From G963663495 sp963663495 (lineage in GTDB: Bacteria > Bacteroidota > Rhodothermia > Rhodothermales > Bin80), in contig OY760427.1 in the NCBI GenBank assembly GCA_963663495.1, positions 5,456,001-5,520,000 on the forward strand: a DNA stretch of 64,000 nt, given 5' to 3'. Position numbers and translations under genes: made by a program. Positions 15,978 to 24,967 of this stretch are shown in pieces; the stretch's first letter is position 1, and every line of letters begins with the position of its first letter. The notes beneath the pieces are model-generated. The model made no database searches, was not told the origin of the DNA, and saw only the letters and a list, made by a program, of their open reading frames with translations.

Positions 15978-17402
15978 ATGGCCGAAGAGCCCCGACAGAT
16001 CTCCGCGGAAGGTGCGTGGGACCAATGTCTTGACATCATTCGGGATAACGTAAGCGACCAGAGCTTCACGACATGGTTTGCTCCGCTTACGGCCGTGAGC
16101 CTCGAAAACGATGGCAAGACGCGCAAACTGACGGTAAAGCTGCCCAGTCGGTTTTACTATGAGTGGCTGGAAGAGCACTACTTCTCGCTGTTGTGCAAAA
16201 CCGTTACCAACGTTCTGGGGGACGACGGGCGCCTCTACTATGATATCGTCATCAACCAGCAGGAGGCTGATGACGTCATGCAGTTGCCTGCAAGGCCTGG
16301 ACCCTCGCACAAGCCGGTGGTCAAAGTGGAAAGGCAGCCATTCAAGGATAGGCCCACACGGTTCAAGGTAAATAGCAACCTTAACCCCGCTTATACTTTT
16401 GACAATTTTATTGAGGGAGACTGCAACCGCCTTGCCAGAAGCGCAGGCTTGGCCATAAGTCGAAGCCCGGGTGAAACACCATTCAATCCTCTGTTGGTGT
16501 ACGGAGGTGTCGGGCTTGGAAAAACACACCTCATTCACGCCATCGGTAATCGCGTCCGGGGAAGCAGCGACAGCAAGAATATCGTCTATGCATCAAGTGA
16601 GCGGTTCACGAACCAGTTTGTTGCGTCCATTCAAAACAACAAGGTCCGCGATTTTTCCGCGTTCTACCGCTCCATTGATCTGCTCATTATTGACGATGTA
16701 CAATTCTTTGGTGGGAAGGAAAAAACCCAGGAGGAATTTTTTCACATATTCAACGACCTCCATACCCTCGGCAAACAGATTATACTGTCTGCTGACCGAT
16801 CTCCACGTGACATCCAGGGAATTGAGGAGCGCCTGCTCTCGCGGTTTAAGTGGGGGTTGACCGCCGACCTGCAGCCACCCGAATTGGAGACTCGTATCGC
16901 AATCCTTAACCGAAAGGCCTCGGGAGATGGTCTTGAGTTTTCGCCGGAAGTAATCCACTTCATTGCCCAGCACATCACGAACAACATTCGGGAACTTGAA
17001 GGTGCGCTGATCCGACTTCTTGCGCATACCACGCTTCACGAAGAGGAGATCAGTGCCTCCGTTGCTAAAGTGATCTTGCGTGACCTGATCCAGCCCACCT
17101 ATTCGTCACTGACAATAGATCAGATTCAGGCAGTCGTTTGCAGGTACTTCAACATTGATCAGGACTTGGTGCGCGCTAAGACCCGCAAACGAGAAGTTGT
17201 CCAAGCGCGCCAAGTCGGTATGTACTTTTCGAAGCAATTGACCCAGCACTCTCTAAAAACCATCGGCTTGCATTTCGGGGGGCGGGACCATTCTACGGTT
17301 ATTCATGCGAACCGCAGCATTAACAACCAGCTGGAAACAGATGCCAACTTTCGCTCTATGCTGGAATCATTACAGCAGCAATTCGATCTGCATAGCCGGT
17401 AG
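15978..17402 (+). CDS. dnaA: Chromosomal replication initiator protein DnaA
   Basis: DnaA binds 9-mer boxes at oriC and melts DNA to load DnaB. The 474-residue protein has domain I (AWDQCLDIIRDNVSDQSFTT), a short linker, the AAA+ domain III with Walker A YGGVGLGKTHL, Walker B LLIIDDVQFFGGKE and sensor motifs (ILSADRSPRDI, LLSRFKWGL), and domain IV with the DNA-binding signature GRDHSTVIHA. ATG at 15978 follows an A-rich leader (aactaaaactaaATG) without a Shine-Dalgarno, as is common in Bacteroidota. dnaN follows 118 nt downstream. Confidence 0.98.
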   Translation: MAEEPRQISAEGAWDQCLDIIRDNVSDQSFTTWFAPLTAVSLENDGKTRKLTVKLPSRFYYEWLEEHYFSLLCKTVTNVLGDDGRLYYDIVINQQEADDVMQLPARPGPSHKPVVKVERQPFKDRPTRFKVNSNLNPAYTFDNFIEGDCNRLARSAGLAISRSPGETPFNPLLVYGGVGLGKTHLIHAIGNRVRGSSDSKNIVYASSERFTNQFVASIQNNKVRDFSAFYRSIDLLIIDDVQFFGGKEKTQEEFFHIFNDLHTLGKQIILSADRSPRDIQGIEERLLSRFKWGLTADLQPPELETRIAILNRKASGDGLEFSPEVIHFIAQHITNNIRELEGALIRLLAHTTLHEEEISASVAKVILRDLIQPTYSSLTIDQIQAVVCRYFNIDQDLVRAKTRKREVVQARQVGMYFSKQLTQHSLKTIGLHFGGRDHSTVIHANRSINNQLETDANFRSMLESLQQQFDLHSR

Positions 17403-17520
17403 CATAGCCGTGGAGATGCACAGTGGGCTACGCTGAAATCCGGGCAGCACGGGACGAATTCCACCCGTGATGGGATCCATTACAAGGCATTGTAGTACTG
17501 CCGCAATCCCCTAGTTCGAG

Positions 17521-18654
17521 ATGAAATTTACGACTTCCAGCATAGCCCTCCGGGAGGCCTTGGCCTCCGTCGACGGTGTTATTTCTGCACAGAAACATTC
17601 GCCCATTCTTGAGTGCGCACTGTTTGAGCAGGACGGAGATCGGCTCTGTCTAAGCGCCACGGACCTCGGCGTCTCCATTGTAAAGCGAATCGATGTCTAT
17701 TTCGATGACCAGGAAGGAGTGGGCAGAATTGCCGTTCCCGTCCGCCAGCTGCTAGATACGCTTCGCGCGCTCCCTGATCTGCCGGTCACATTTTCCGCTA
17801 CACCGGAATTCTTCTTTACGCTATCCACCGACCAGGGGACGTACAAGATGTCTGGCTTTGACGGATCTGACTATCCGGATCTGCAATCTGCCCCTACCGG
17901 CCCCGACGCCGCACAGGTTGCCACCACAGGCGGGGCCATTCGCCGTGCGCTGGCCAAGACAGGCTTCGCCGTCGGAACCGACAAATCCCGGTTAGCCATG
18001 ACGGGGATTTATTTTCAGATTACCCCCGAAGGGGGGCGGGTAGTCTCCACGGATGGCCATCGTCTTATCAGGTTTCAGGATTCATCGCTCGTAAGTACAA
18101 AAGACCTCGGCTTTATCGTACCCAAAAAGGCGCTGGTTCTTACCGCGCGGGTAGTCTCCGAAGGCCCGTGCATCCTGTCGGTAAGCACCAGCCACGTATC
18201 GTTTGATTTCGAAGATGCCCGGATCGTGGCCGCCCTCATTGCTGCCCGGTACCCCAATTACGAGAAGGTGATTCCCACCGATAATGACAAACAGTGCATT
18301 GTACATCGAGAGAACCTGCTGTCGGCACTGCAGCGGGTGTCCATCTATGCGTCCTTTGCCTCACGTCAAATCACCATGGAGTTTGCAGATAACGAGATTC
18401 GCGTGGCGGCGGAAGATGTGGAGCGCGCAAGTAGGGCCAACGAAGTCGTTATGTGCGACTACAAACACGATAAACAAGCGATGGGGTTTAACGGGGATTA
18501 TGTCGTTGAAGTGCTGAAGAATCTGGAATCGGAGTACGTGGTGTTGCATCTCGGCCCCCCGATTCGCGCAGGTTTAGTAACCCCGCTGGATCAGCCCGAA
18601 GGTGAGGATCATGTTTTGCTGATCATGCCCGTAATGCTTCGCAATTACGCATAG
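17521..18654 (+). CDS. dnaN: DNA polymerase III beta subunit (sliding clamp)
   Basis: The beta clamp tethers polymerase III to DNA. The 377-residue protein begins MKFTTSSIALREALASVDGV, with three clamp folds and characteristic segments YKMSGFDGSDYPDL, VSTDGHRLIRF and the C-terminal DHVLLIMPVMLRNYA (family end 'YLIMPMRL'). No Shine-Dalgarno is evident before ATG. It forms the dnaA-dnaN pair and precedes rplM-rpsI. Confidence 0.97.
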   Translation: MKFTTSSIALREALASVDGVISAQKHSPILECALFEQDGDRLCLSATDLGVSIVKRIDVYFDDQEGVGRIAVPVRQLLDTLRALPDLPVTFSATPEFFFTLSTDQGTYKMSGFDGSDYPDLQSAPTGPDAAQVATTGGAIRRALAKTGFAVGTDKSRLAMTGIYFQITPEGGRVVSTDGHRLIRFQDSSLVSTKDLGFIVPKKALVLTARVVSEGPCILSVSTSHVSFDFEDARIVAALIAARYPNYEKVIPTDNDKQCIVHRENLLSALQRVSIYASFASRQITMEFADNEIRVAAEDVERASRANEVVMCDYKHDKQAMGFNGDYVVEVLKNLESEYVVLHLGPPIRAGLVTPLDQPEGEDHVLLIMPVMLRNYA

Positions 18655-18722
18655 TATTCCCGGCGAACCGTAAGGGACGTTCGTGCGTACCACCGGACTA
18701 CCTCGGAATTCTGGGCATACTA

Positions 18723-19166
18723 ATGGACACCCGTAGTTACAAGACGCGAAGTGCACGGCCTGCGGACATAAAGCGTCGTTGGTACATCGTGGACGCTAAT
18801 CAGGAAATCGTCGGGCGGCTAGCCTCCCGTGTGGCCTCCGTCCTCCGTGGCAAGCATAAGCCGTCCTTTACCCCTCATGTTGACACAGGAGACTATGTCA
18901 TCGTGATCAATGCAGACAAGGTTCGCTTCACCGGGCGCAAGGAAACAGGCAAAAAATACTACGCCTATAGCGGGTATCCGGGAGGGCTTAAGGAACGAAC
19001 GGTGGCACAAATGCGCCGACGTAAACCCGAGCACCTCGTACGCCACGCCGTGAAAGGCATGCTGCCGAAAGGCCCGCTGGGACGCCAGATGATGCGAAAG
19101 CTCAAAGTCTACGCATCAGCAAACCATCCTCATGTAGCCCAACAACCTGTCACACTCGAATCGTAA
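18723..19166 (+). CDS. rplM: 50S ribosomal protein L13
   Basis: 147 residues with the L13 core WYIVDANQEIVGRLASRVAS, GDYVIVINADKVRFTG, YSGYPGGLKERT and AVKGMLPKGPLGRQMMRKLK. L13 is an early-assembling large-subunit protein. It is 10 nt upstream of rpsI, the near-universal rplM-rpsI pair. Confidence 0.98.
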   Translation: MDTRSYKTRSARPADIKRRWYIVDANQEIVGRLASRVASVLRGKHKPSFTPHVDTGDYVIVINADKVRFTGRKETGKKYYAYSGYPGGLKERTVAQMRRRKPEHLVRHAVKGMLPKGPLGRQMMRKLKVYASANHPHVAQQPVTLES

Positions 19167-19176
19167 TTACTGCCCC

Positions 19177-19572
19177 ATGGCTGCAACACCGCAAACCCAT
19201 GCCGTAGGTCGACGCAAGACCGCTACGGCACGCGTTTATATCTGCCCCGGGAGCGGCAATATTGTCATTAATCGCCGCCCCCTTACAACGTACTTCAAAC
19301 AGGACACTCGGCGGCGTACCGTCGGGCTGCCCCTCAGTGTGACGGAGGTCACCGGAACCTGGGATGTCTTGGTCAACGTCAAGGGCGGCGGGCTATCGGG
19401 CCAGGCGGAAGCGATTCAGCTCGGCATCGCGCGGGCGCTGGTAAAAACCGACGAGGGGCACCGGCCCGCCTTGCGCGCTGCCGGACTGCTGACGCGCGAC
19501 CCTCGCATGGTCGAGCGCAAAAAATACGGGCAGCCCAAGGCACGCAAACGATTCCAATTTTCGAAGCGCTAA
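19177..19572 (+). CDS. rpsI: 30S ribosomal protein S9
   Basis: 131 residues: AVGRRKTATARVYICPGSG, VNVKGGGLSGQAEAIQLGIA and the C-terminal REKKYGQ-like block (RMVERKKYGQPKARKRFQFS), ending KR. The C-terminal arginine-rich tail reaches the ribosomal P site. Follows rplM by 10 nt and is presumably co-transcribed. Confidence 0.98.
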   Translation: MAATPQTHAVGRRKTATARVYICPGSGNIVINRRPLTTYFKQDTRRRTVGLPLSVTEVTGTWDVLVNVKGGGLSGQAEAIQLGIARALVKTDEGHRPALRAAGLLTRDPRMVERKKYGQPKARKRFQFSKR

Positions 19573-19673
19573 ACGCTTCTCATCTCCCATACCACTTGAT
19601 GGTCGGCAGGGTGCCCCCAGGGGTTTGACCGATCACAGGACAGTGGTAGCGGACTAACCCCTATCCCAAGATT

Positions 19674-20468
19674 ATGGCATCAGTTGAAACAGCCGCGGAA
19701 GTAGAAGCGCGGCAACCTCCCAAGTTCCGCGTTGAGATTGAGGCGTTGCTGCGGGCCGGAACACACTTCGGGCACCTTTCCAGCCGATGGAACCCGAAGA
19801 TGCGGCCTTACATCTTCATGCAACGCAACAACATCCACATCATGGACTTGGCCCGCACCCAGGAAAAGCTGGAGGTCGCAGCGAACGTTGCTACCCGCCT
19901 TGCACGGCAGGGCAAGCGCATCCTGTTTGTCGGCACCAAGAAGCAAGCCAAGGAAACGGTGCGTGGCTGTGCCCAGGACTGCAAGAGCCCGTACGTCGTA
20001 GAGCGATGGCTCGGCGGCACATTAACCAACTTCCAGACGATCCGGCAGAGTATCCGGCGGATGGAGGATCTGGTCAAAATGGAAGCGGATGGCACGCTTG
20101 ATCAGCTGAAGAAGAAGGAGCGCCTGATGAAATCGCGCGAACGCCAGAAGCTGGAACGAAACCTGAGCGGCATCGCCGACATGGCTCGCATGCCCGGCGC
20201 CCTGTTCGTGGTTGACATCCGGAGAGAACACATTGCCATCGCAGAGGCACGCAAGCTGCATATCCCCGTAATCGCCATGGTGGACAGTAATTGCAATCCA
20301 GACTTGGTGGATTACGTGATTCCCTGCAATGACGACGCCTTCCGATCCATCAAAATAATTACCTCCACCATTGCGGAAGCCATAAGCGAAGGCCAGAAAC
20401 AAAGAACAGTGGAACAGGCCACCCGCGAAATGGAGCAGGAAAAACGGCGCGGCCGCAAAAGAAAGTAA
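19674..20468 (+). CDS. rpsB: 30S ribosomal protein S2
   Basis: 264 residues: LLRAGTHFGHLSSRWNPKMR, YIFMQRNNIHIMDLART, FVGTKKQAKETV, RWLGGTLTNFQTIRQSI, and VVDIRREHIAIAEARKL with DSNCNPDLVDYVIPCNDDA. This is a standard S2. A MITE copy begins 5 nt after its stop and separates it from tsf, its usual operon partner. Confidence 0.98.
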   Translation: MASVETAAEVEARQPPKFRVEIEALLRAGTHFGHLSSRWNPKMRPYIFMQRNNIHIMDLARTQEKLEVAANVATRLARQGKRILFVGTKKQAKETVRGCAQDCKSPYVVERWLGGTLTNFQTIRQSIRRMEDLVKMEADGTLDQLKKKERLMKSRERQKLERNLSGIADMARMPGALFVVDIRREHIAIAEARKLHIPVIAMVDSNCNPDLVDYVIPCNDDAFRSIKIITSTIAEAISEGQKQRTVEQATREMEQEKRRGRKRK

Positions 20469-20473
20469 TTTTA

Positions 20474-20643
20474 GGGAGTTATATGGCTGAGTACCCATTT
20501 GCTGAGGTTTTCGAAATAATTGCGGGTTTTTCGCGAAAAGCGGGAACTGATTATGAAAAACTGGAGCAAGCCATCCTAACTACACCACCACAGCGCAAAA
20601 TAACGGGTGCCAAAACGCGTGGGTACTCAGCAATATAATTCCC
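20474..20643. repeat. MITE-like repeat, copy 1 (best preserved)
   Basis: 170 bp bounded by inverted repeats of 24 bp (left arm gggagttatatggctgagta..., 20474-20497; right arm 20620-20643), matching at 22 of 24 positions. The interior aligns with the copy at 5392-5563. The last 11 bases (atataattccc) are repeated directly at 20644-20654. No ORF. It sits in the rpsB-tsf spacer, 5 nt after the rpsB stop and 29 nt before the tsf ATG, so it may end or restart transcription there. Confidence 0.8.
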
Positions 20644-20672
20644 ATATAATTCCCTAATTTTTGAATACTACC

Positions 20673-21506
20673 ATGCGCATCACAGCCAAAGATGTCAAGA
20701 AGCTTCGGGACATGACCGGGGCCGGAATGATGGACAGCAAGCGAGCCCTGACCGAGGCAGGCGGCAACTTTGATCAAGCCGTTGATTTGCTCCGCAAGAA
20801 GGGACAGAAGCTTGCCGCTAAACGAGCAGACCGCGTAGCCGACCAGGGCCTGATCGTGGTGGAGGTCTCCGAAGACTCGCGTACGGGCATTATGCTGGAA
20901 GTAAACTGTGAAACCGACTTTGTTGCCCGCAACGCCGATTTCGACAGCTTTGCACGTGCTGTCGGCAAGATCACCCTACAGAAGATACCTGCTACAATGG
21001 ACGCGTTACGTGACCTGCCGCTGGCCGGGAATCGTACCGTGGGGCAAGCACTATCCGACCTTACAGGCACAATAGGTGAGAAGCTTGACATCCGCAGGTT
21101 TACCGTTATGCGTTCCGATGGAGTAGGGACCGTTGTGTCGTATGTGCACCCCGGGGATCGGCTTGGAGTTCTGGTGGAAATGATCGGCAAAGGCGATCTC
21201 TGGAACACCGGCCGAGACATAGCCATGCAGGTTGCCGCGCTTGATCCCGTCGGTATACGTCGATTTGATATTTCAAGAAGTGTCCAAAGGAAAGAAATGG
21301 AGATCGCCCGGGAATCGGCGCGTATGGAAGGCAAGCCCGACCGCCTTCTGGATCGCATCGCCATGGGCAAGCTGGAACGGTACTTTAAAGACAATGTGCT
21401 GCTTGAACAGCCGTTCGTCAGAGATTCTTCCATCAGAGTCCGTGATGTTCTAAAACGGGGCGAGGCCGATATACGCAGGTTTGTTCGCTTCGCACTGGGG
21501 GCCTGA
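20673..21506 (+). CDS. tsf: Elongation factor Ts
   Basis: EF-Ts exchanges GDP for GTP on EF-Tu. From ATG 20673 the 277-residue product starts MRITAKDVKKLRDMTGAGMM, then DSKRALTEAGGNFDQAVDLL with the exchange-active motif TDFVARN in NCETDFVARNADFDSFA. A TTG 12 nt upstream is a less likely start. pyrH, which often follows tsf, is missing; frr comes next after 126 nt. The upstream MITE means its promoter or read-through from rpsB must cross repeat DNA. Confidence 0.97.
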   Translation: MRITAKDVKKLRDMTGAGMMDSKRALTEAGGNFDQAVDLLRKKGQKLAAKRADRVADQGLIVVEVSEDSRTGIMLEVNCETDFVARNADFDSFARAVGKITLQKIPATMDALRDLPLAGNRTVGQALSDLTGTIGEKLDIRRFTVMRSDGVGTVVSYVHPGDRLGVLVEMIGKGDLWNTGRDIAMQVAALDPVGIRRFDISRSVQRKEMEIARESARMEGKPDRLLDRIAMGKLERYFKDNVLLEQPFVRDSSIRVRDVLKRGEADIRRFVRFALGA

Positions 21507-21632
21507 TCAAACCTCTCCGAAGTAGAACGCCGCCTTTAATTTGACGTACCTTTTGTACCCGTAGGTGGCGCCGGACTGCGCCGCTGGCAGAAACGTGTGA
21601 ATGAATCGCCCAATTGTACAGGGGCCTGAACG

Positions 21633-22202
21633 ATGCTGGACGAGCTTCTCGAACTGATTCTGGAGGATGCCCGCGAACGTATGGGCAAAACCATTCGCCA
21701 CCTGACGGCTGAGCTGGGGACGATTCGAGCCGGGCGGGCTACGCCCGCTATGCTGCTCGGTGTCCGCGTCTCCTACTACGGTCGTTCCACACCGCTTAAC
21801 CAGCTGGCATCGGTAAACGCTCCGCAGCCTGACCTGCTCGTCGTCGCTCCGTGGGATACATCATCCCTCCGAGCTATCGAACAGGCTATCATAAAGAATA
21901 ACCTCGGGTTTAATCCATCAAACGATGGATCCCTCATACGCATTCCCGTGCCGCCTCTCACAGAAGAACGCAGGAAAGACTTGGCCAAATCCGCCAGGAA
22001 GCTCGGTGAAGCCGCGCGCGTATCCCTGCGGGCCATCCGTCGAAACACAAAGGATGACATCAAATCCGCACGGGAGGAAGAACAGCTGTCTGAGGACATG
22101 TGCTATCAGGCAGAGGATGAGCTGCAGACGATTACGAACACATTTGTGCGCGAAGTCGACCGGATCCTCACCCGGAAGGAAAAGGACATCATGGAGGTGT
22201 AA
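21633..22202 (+). CDS. frr: Ribosome recycling factor
   Basis: RRF splits post-termination ribosomes together with EF-G. 189 residues: MGKTIRHLTAELGTIRAGRA, SVNAPQPDLLVVAPWDTSSL, FNPSNDGSLIRIPVPPLTEE and RRKDLAKSARKLGEAARVSL followed by RAIRR are the conserved blocks. Normal length. Start ATG 21633 lacks a clear Shine-Dalgarno. It is normally preceded by pyrH, which is not here. Confidence 0.97.
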   Translation: MLDELLELILEDARERMGKTIRHLTAELGTIRAGRATPAMLLGVRVSYYGRSTPLNQLASVNAPQPDLLVVAPWDTSSLRAIEQAIIKNNLGFNPSNDGSLIRIPVPPLTEERRKDLAKSARKLGEAARVSLRAIRRNTKDDIKSAREEEQLSEDMCYQAEDELQTITNTFVREVDRILTRKEKDIMEV

Positions 22203-22234
22203 TAGCGCGGCTGCCTGTAACCCCATGCTAACCC

Positions 22235-22325
22235 GGAGAGGTGCCGGAGCGGCCGAACGGGCTCGCCTGGAAAGCGAGTGTGCCCTTGACGGGCACCGGG
22301 GGTTCGAATCCCTCCCTCTCCGCCA
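22235..22325 (+). tRNA. tRNA-Ser (GGA anticodon)
   Basis: 91 nt including an encoded CCA. Acceptor ggagagg/cctctcc, anticodon stem ctcgc/gcgag with loop ctggaaa (anticodon GGA), a long variable arm typical of tRNA-Ser, T-arm gggttcgaatccc, discriminator G. Confidence 0.95.
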
Positions 22326-22391
22326 CAAAGCGGCGCGGCCTGACATGTCAGTTCTTTTTTCGTCTAGCCTGTTAGCCCCGGACCAGACGAT

Positions 22392-22952
22392 ATGCCGGTA
22401 CGAATCATAGTGATATCCGCTCCGAGCGGGGCAGGAAAGACCACCTTGGCGCAGCGTCTGCTGAAGCGCTTACCGCAGTTGGCATTCGCCATATCGGTAA
22501 CCACCCGGCCCGCCCGGAATGGGGAAATGGACGGAAAGGACTATTATTTTGTCACGCGGCCGCATTTTGATCTGATGATAACAAATGATGCCTTGCTGGA
22601 ATACGAGGAGGTCTACTCAGGCATCTTCTACGGAACGCCGAATGCCGAAATGGATCGGGCCTGCACCGCGCACCCGCTCCTGTTGGATGTGGATGTGCAC
22701 GGTGCGCTCACCATCAGAGAACGCTATGGCGCGGAGGCCTTTACCGTGTTTATCCGCCCGCCAACACTAGAGCACCTCAAAGTGAGGCTCCGCGACCGCG
22801 GCACGGAGACACCCGCATCTCTGCGGCAGCGTATTGACCGCGCGCGCCACGAGATGCAATGCCAGGATCAGTTCGACGCCATCGTCGTCAACGACGACCT
22901 TTACCAAGCCACCGAAACCCTCGTCGCGCTGGTATCCGCGCGGATTGCGTGA
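22392..22952 (+). CDS. gmk: Guanylate kinase
   Basis: Gmk phosphorylates GMP to GDP. 186 residues with P-loop SAPSGAGKTTL, the GMP-binding block VTTRPARNGEMDGKDYYFVT, and LLEYEEVYSGIFYGTP plus LLLDVDVHGALTIRERYG. The ATG is at 22392. The stop overlaps the start of coaBC (TGATG). rpoZ, often found between gmk and coaBC, is absent. Confidence 0.97.
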   Translation: MPVRIIVISAPSGAGKTTLAQRLLKRLPQLAFAISVTTRPARNGEMDGKDYYFVTRPHFDLMITNDALLEYEEVYSGIFYGTPNAEMDRACTAHPLLLDVDVHGALTIRERYGAEAFTVFIRPPTLEHLKVRLRDRGTETPASLRQRIDRARHEMQCQDQFDAIVVNDDLYQATETLVALVSARIA

Positions 22953-24169
22953 TGCACAACCGTCCTTCTCTCTATGAAAGAAAGATCCTGCTGGGCGTCA
23001 CGGGCAGCATCTCGGCCTACAAAAGCTGCGACCTCGTGCGCCTGCTCAGGAAGGAAGGGGCGCAGGTCCAAGTTGTCCTCACGGCCGATGCGGCCCGGTT
23101 TGTTGCACCTTTAACACTTGCCACGCTGTCCGGGCGAGAGGTATATACTGATCTATTCCCTGCAGCAAACGAGTCCGGTGATTGGACACGGCATGTTAGC
23201 TTGGGACTTTGGGCAGATGCATTGCTTATTGCTCCTGCCACCGCGCAGACTATTGCACGGATGGCGCACGGCTTTGCAGACTCGCTGCTCGCGGCCACGG
23301 TGCTGTCCGCCTCTTGCCCTGTTTTGGTTTGTCCGGCCATGGATCGTGACATGTACCAGAACGCCGCGATACAAGCCAACCTGACGACGTTAAAGGCGCA
23401 TGGACATCAGGTAATGCCTGCAGACCATGGCGAGCTTGCCAGCGGACTGATCGGCCAAGGCCGCCTGCCTGCCGCGGAAGCAATTACAGATCGACTCAAG
23501 TCCCTCCTCGGCGTAGGGCCCGGACCGCTGTCGGGCAAGACCGCACTTGTCACAGCAGGACCCACCCGGGAGCCGCTTGATCCGGTCAGGGTGCTTACCA
23601 ATCCTTCCACAGGCACTATGGGGTATGCCCTCGCCGCGGCACTCGCAAAGCGTGGCGCAACCGTTTCCCTGGTCAGTGGTCCTACTGCGCTTGACCCGCC
23701 AGCCGGTGTGCAGACCACCCGGGTCGGTACAGCCGCAGAAATGCGGGACGCCGTCCTTGCCCGCAGGAGCGCCGACATCATCTTCATGGCGGCGGCCGTG
23801 TCAGACTATGCACCCGCACATGTTAGCAAGCAGAAACGCAAGAAAGGGAAGGCGCCCGTCTCGCTCGCGCTGCATCCTACACCCGACATTCTCCTGGAGC
23901 TGGCAAAAGTGCGCTCACCTTCGCAGATCGTGGTCGGGTTTGCCATGGAAACGGATCGTGGCGAACAGCAAGCCAGGAAGAAGCTCTCAAACAAGCAATT
24001 GGACTGGATCGTGCTCAACAACCTTAGCGATCCTGGGGCAGGCTTTGGCGTACATACCAATCGCGTCACGGTATTCAGCGCCGACGGGGCATGCCGTGAG
24101 CTCCCGTTAATGGATAAGCGCGCTGTTGCAGAATCCCTGCTTGATATTATCCTCGTACAAGGGAAATAA
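22952..24169 (+). CDS. coaBC: Bifunctional phosphopantothenoylcysteine decarboxylase/synthase CoaBC
   Basis: CoaBC makes 4'-phosphopantetheine for coenzyme A. From ATG 22952 the 405-residue protein starts MHNRPSLYERKILLGVTGSI. The N-terminal flavin decarboxylase half has SISAYKSCDLVR and the VCPAMDRDMYQN block. The C-terminal synthetase half has VTAGPTREPLDPVRVLTNPS followed by TGTMG, AAAVSDYAP and IVGFAMETD-like VVGFAMETD. An upstream in-frame extension into gmk is rejected. Coupled to gmk by a one-base stop/start overlap. Confidence 0.96.
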   Translation: MHNRPSLYERKILLGVTGSISAYKSCDLVRLLRKEGAQVQVVLTADAARFVAPLTLATLSGREVYTDLFPAANESGDWTRHVSLGLWADALLIAPATAQTIARMAHGFADSLLAATVLSASCPVLVCPAMDRDMYQNAAIQANLTTLKAHGHQVMPADHGELASGLIGQGRLPAAEAITDRLKSLLGVGPGPLSGKTALVTAGPTREPLDPVRVLTNPSTGTMGYALAAALAKRGATVSLVSGPTALDPPAGVQTTRVGTAAEMRDAVLARRSADIIFMAAAVSDYAPAHVSKQKRKKGKAPVSLALHPTPDILLELAKVRSPSQIVVGFAMETDRGEQQARKKLSNKQLDWIVLNNLSDPGAGFGVHTNRVTVFSADGACRELPLMDKRAVAESLLDIILVQGK

Positions 24170-24259
24170 TTGCCTGTGGATAACTGTGCGCAATTCGTGC
24201 AAAAGTTGTGTGGAATCAGGGAGCCCTATTCCGTTGTTTGCTTGTACGCTGGACATGCT

Positions 24260-24967
24260 ATGCAGGTGGGTACAATTGACTACACGGGGCTCTTGGGCGC
24301 TTTGCGCGAGGGCCTCCAACAAGAATTGGCGTATCATGGAGCCATGATACCATTAGCAGAGCCGAGCCTTATGGACTTGATACCTGCGGGGCACCCCTTG
24401 CACGGGATGTCAACGCTTGACGAGGCGCGGGCGTTTGTCAATTCCACCATGCTCCTTGACATCGATAAACAGCGCACAAACGCAGTTTTCGGCGAAGGCA
24501 GTTCTACGGCTGATATTGTGGTAATTGGGGAAGCTCCAGGCGCAGACGAGGATAGGGATGGGAAACCGTTTGTGGGCCGCGCCGGGCAGCTCTTGACCAA
24601 GATTCTTGCGGCAATCAGGTTGACCAGGGACGAAGTCTATATCACCAATATTCTCAAGAGCCGCCCACCGCAGAATCGAACCCCCACGGCAAAGGAAACT
24701 GCTGCCCACCTGCCTATTTTACATTTTCAGTTGGCGCAGCTGCGCCCGCTCGTGATATTGTGCGTTGGCAAGACGGCCGCTGCAGCCTTATTGCAATGCA
24801 AAGGTACACTCGGCGGGATGCGCGGAAAGGTTCATGACTTCCACGGCATTCCGCTAATAGCGACATACCATCCGGCGGCGCTCCTGCGCAACCCAGCGTG
24901 GAAGCGACCGACTTGGGAAGACGTGCAGATGCTGCGCAAGGTCTACGACCAACGCGCGTCGCAGTAA
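24260..24967 (+). CDS. Family 4-type uracil-DNA glycosylase lacking the Fe-S cysteines
   Basis: UDG removes uracil from DNA. The 235-residue product (ATG 24260; an upstream TTG at 24170 is possible) carries the family 4/5 motif VIGEAPGADEDRDGKPFVGR, with AGQLL following, TNILKSRPPQNRTPT and the C-terminal motif ATYHPAALLRNP. In usual family 4 enzymes four cysteines bind a 4Fe-4S cluster: a CxxC before 'TrTNvVFGeG', one in 'KCRPP' and one about 15 residues on. Here these positions read VNSTMLLDIDKQRTN, KSRPP and AAHLP, so no cluster cysteine is left. It lies between coaBC and dnaB, directly abutting dnaB (stop at 24965-24967). Confidence 0.88.
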   Translation: MQVGTIDYTGLLGALREGLQQELAYHGAMIPLAEPSLMDLIPAGHPLHGMSTLDEARAFVNSTMLLDIDKQRTNAVFGEGSSTADIVVIGEAPGADEDRDGKPFVGRAGQLLTKILAAIRLTRDEVYITNILKSRPPQNRTPTAKETAAHLPILHFQLAQLRPLVILCVGKTAAAALLQCKGTLGGMRGKVHDFHGIPLIATYHPAALLRNPAWKRPTWEDVQMLRKVYDQRASQ

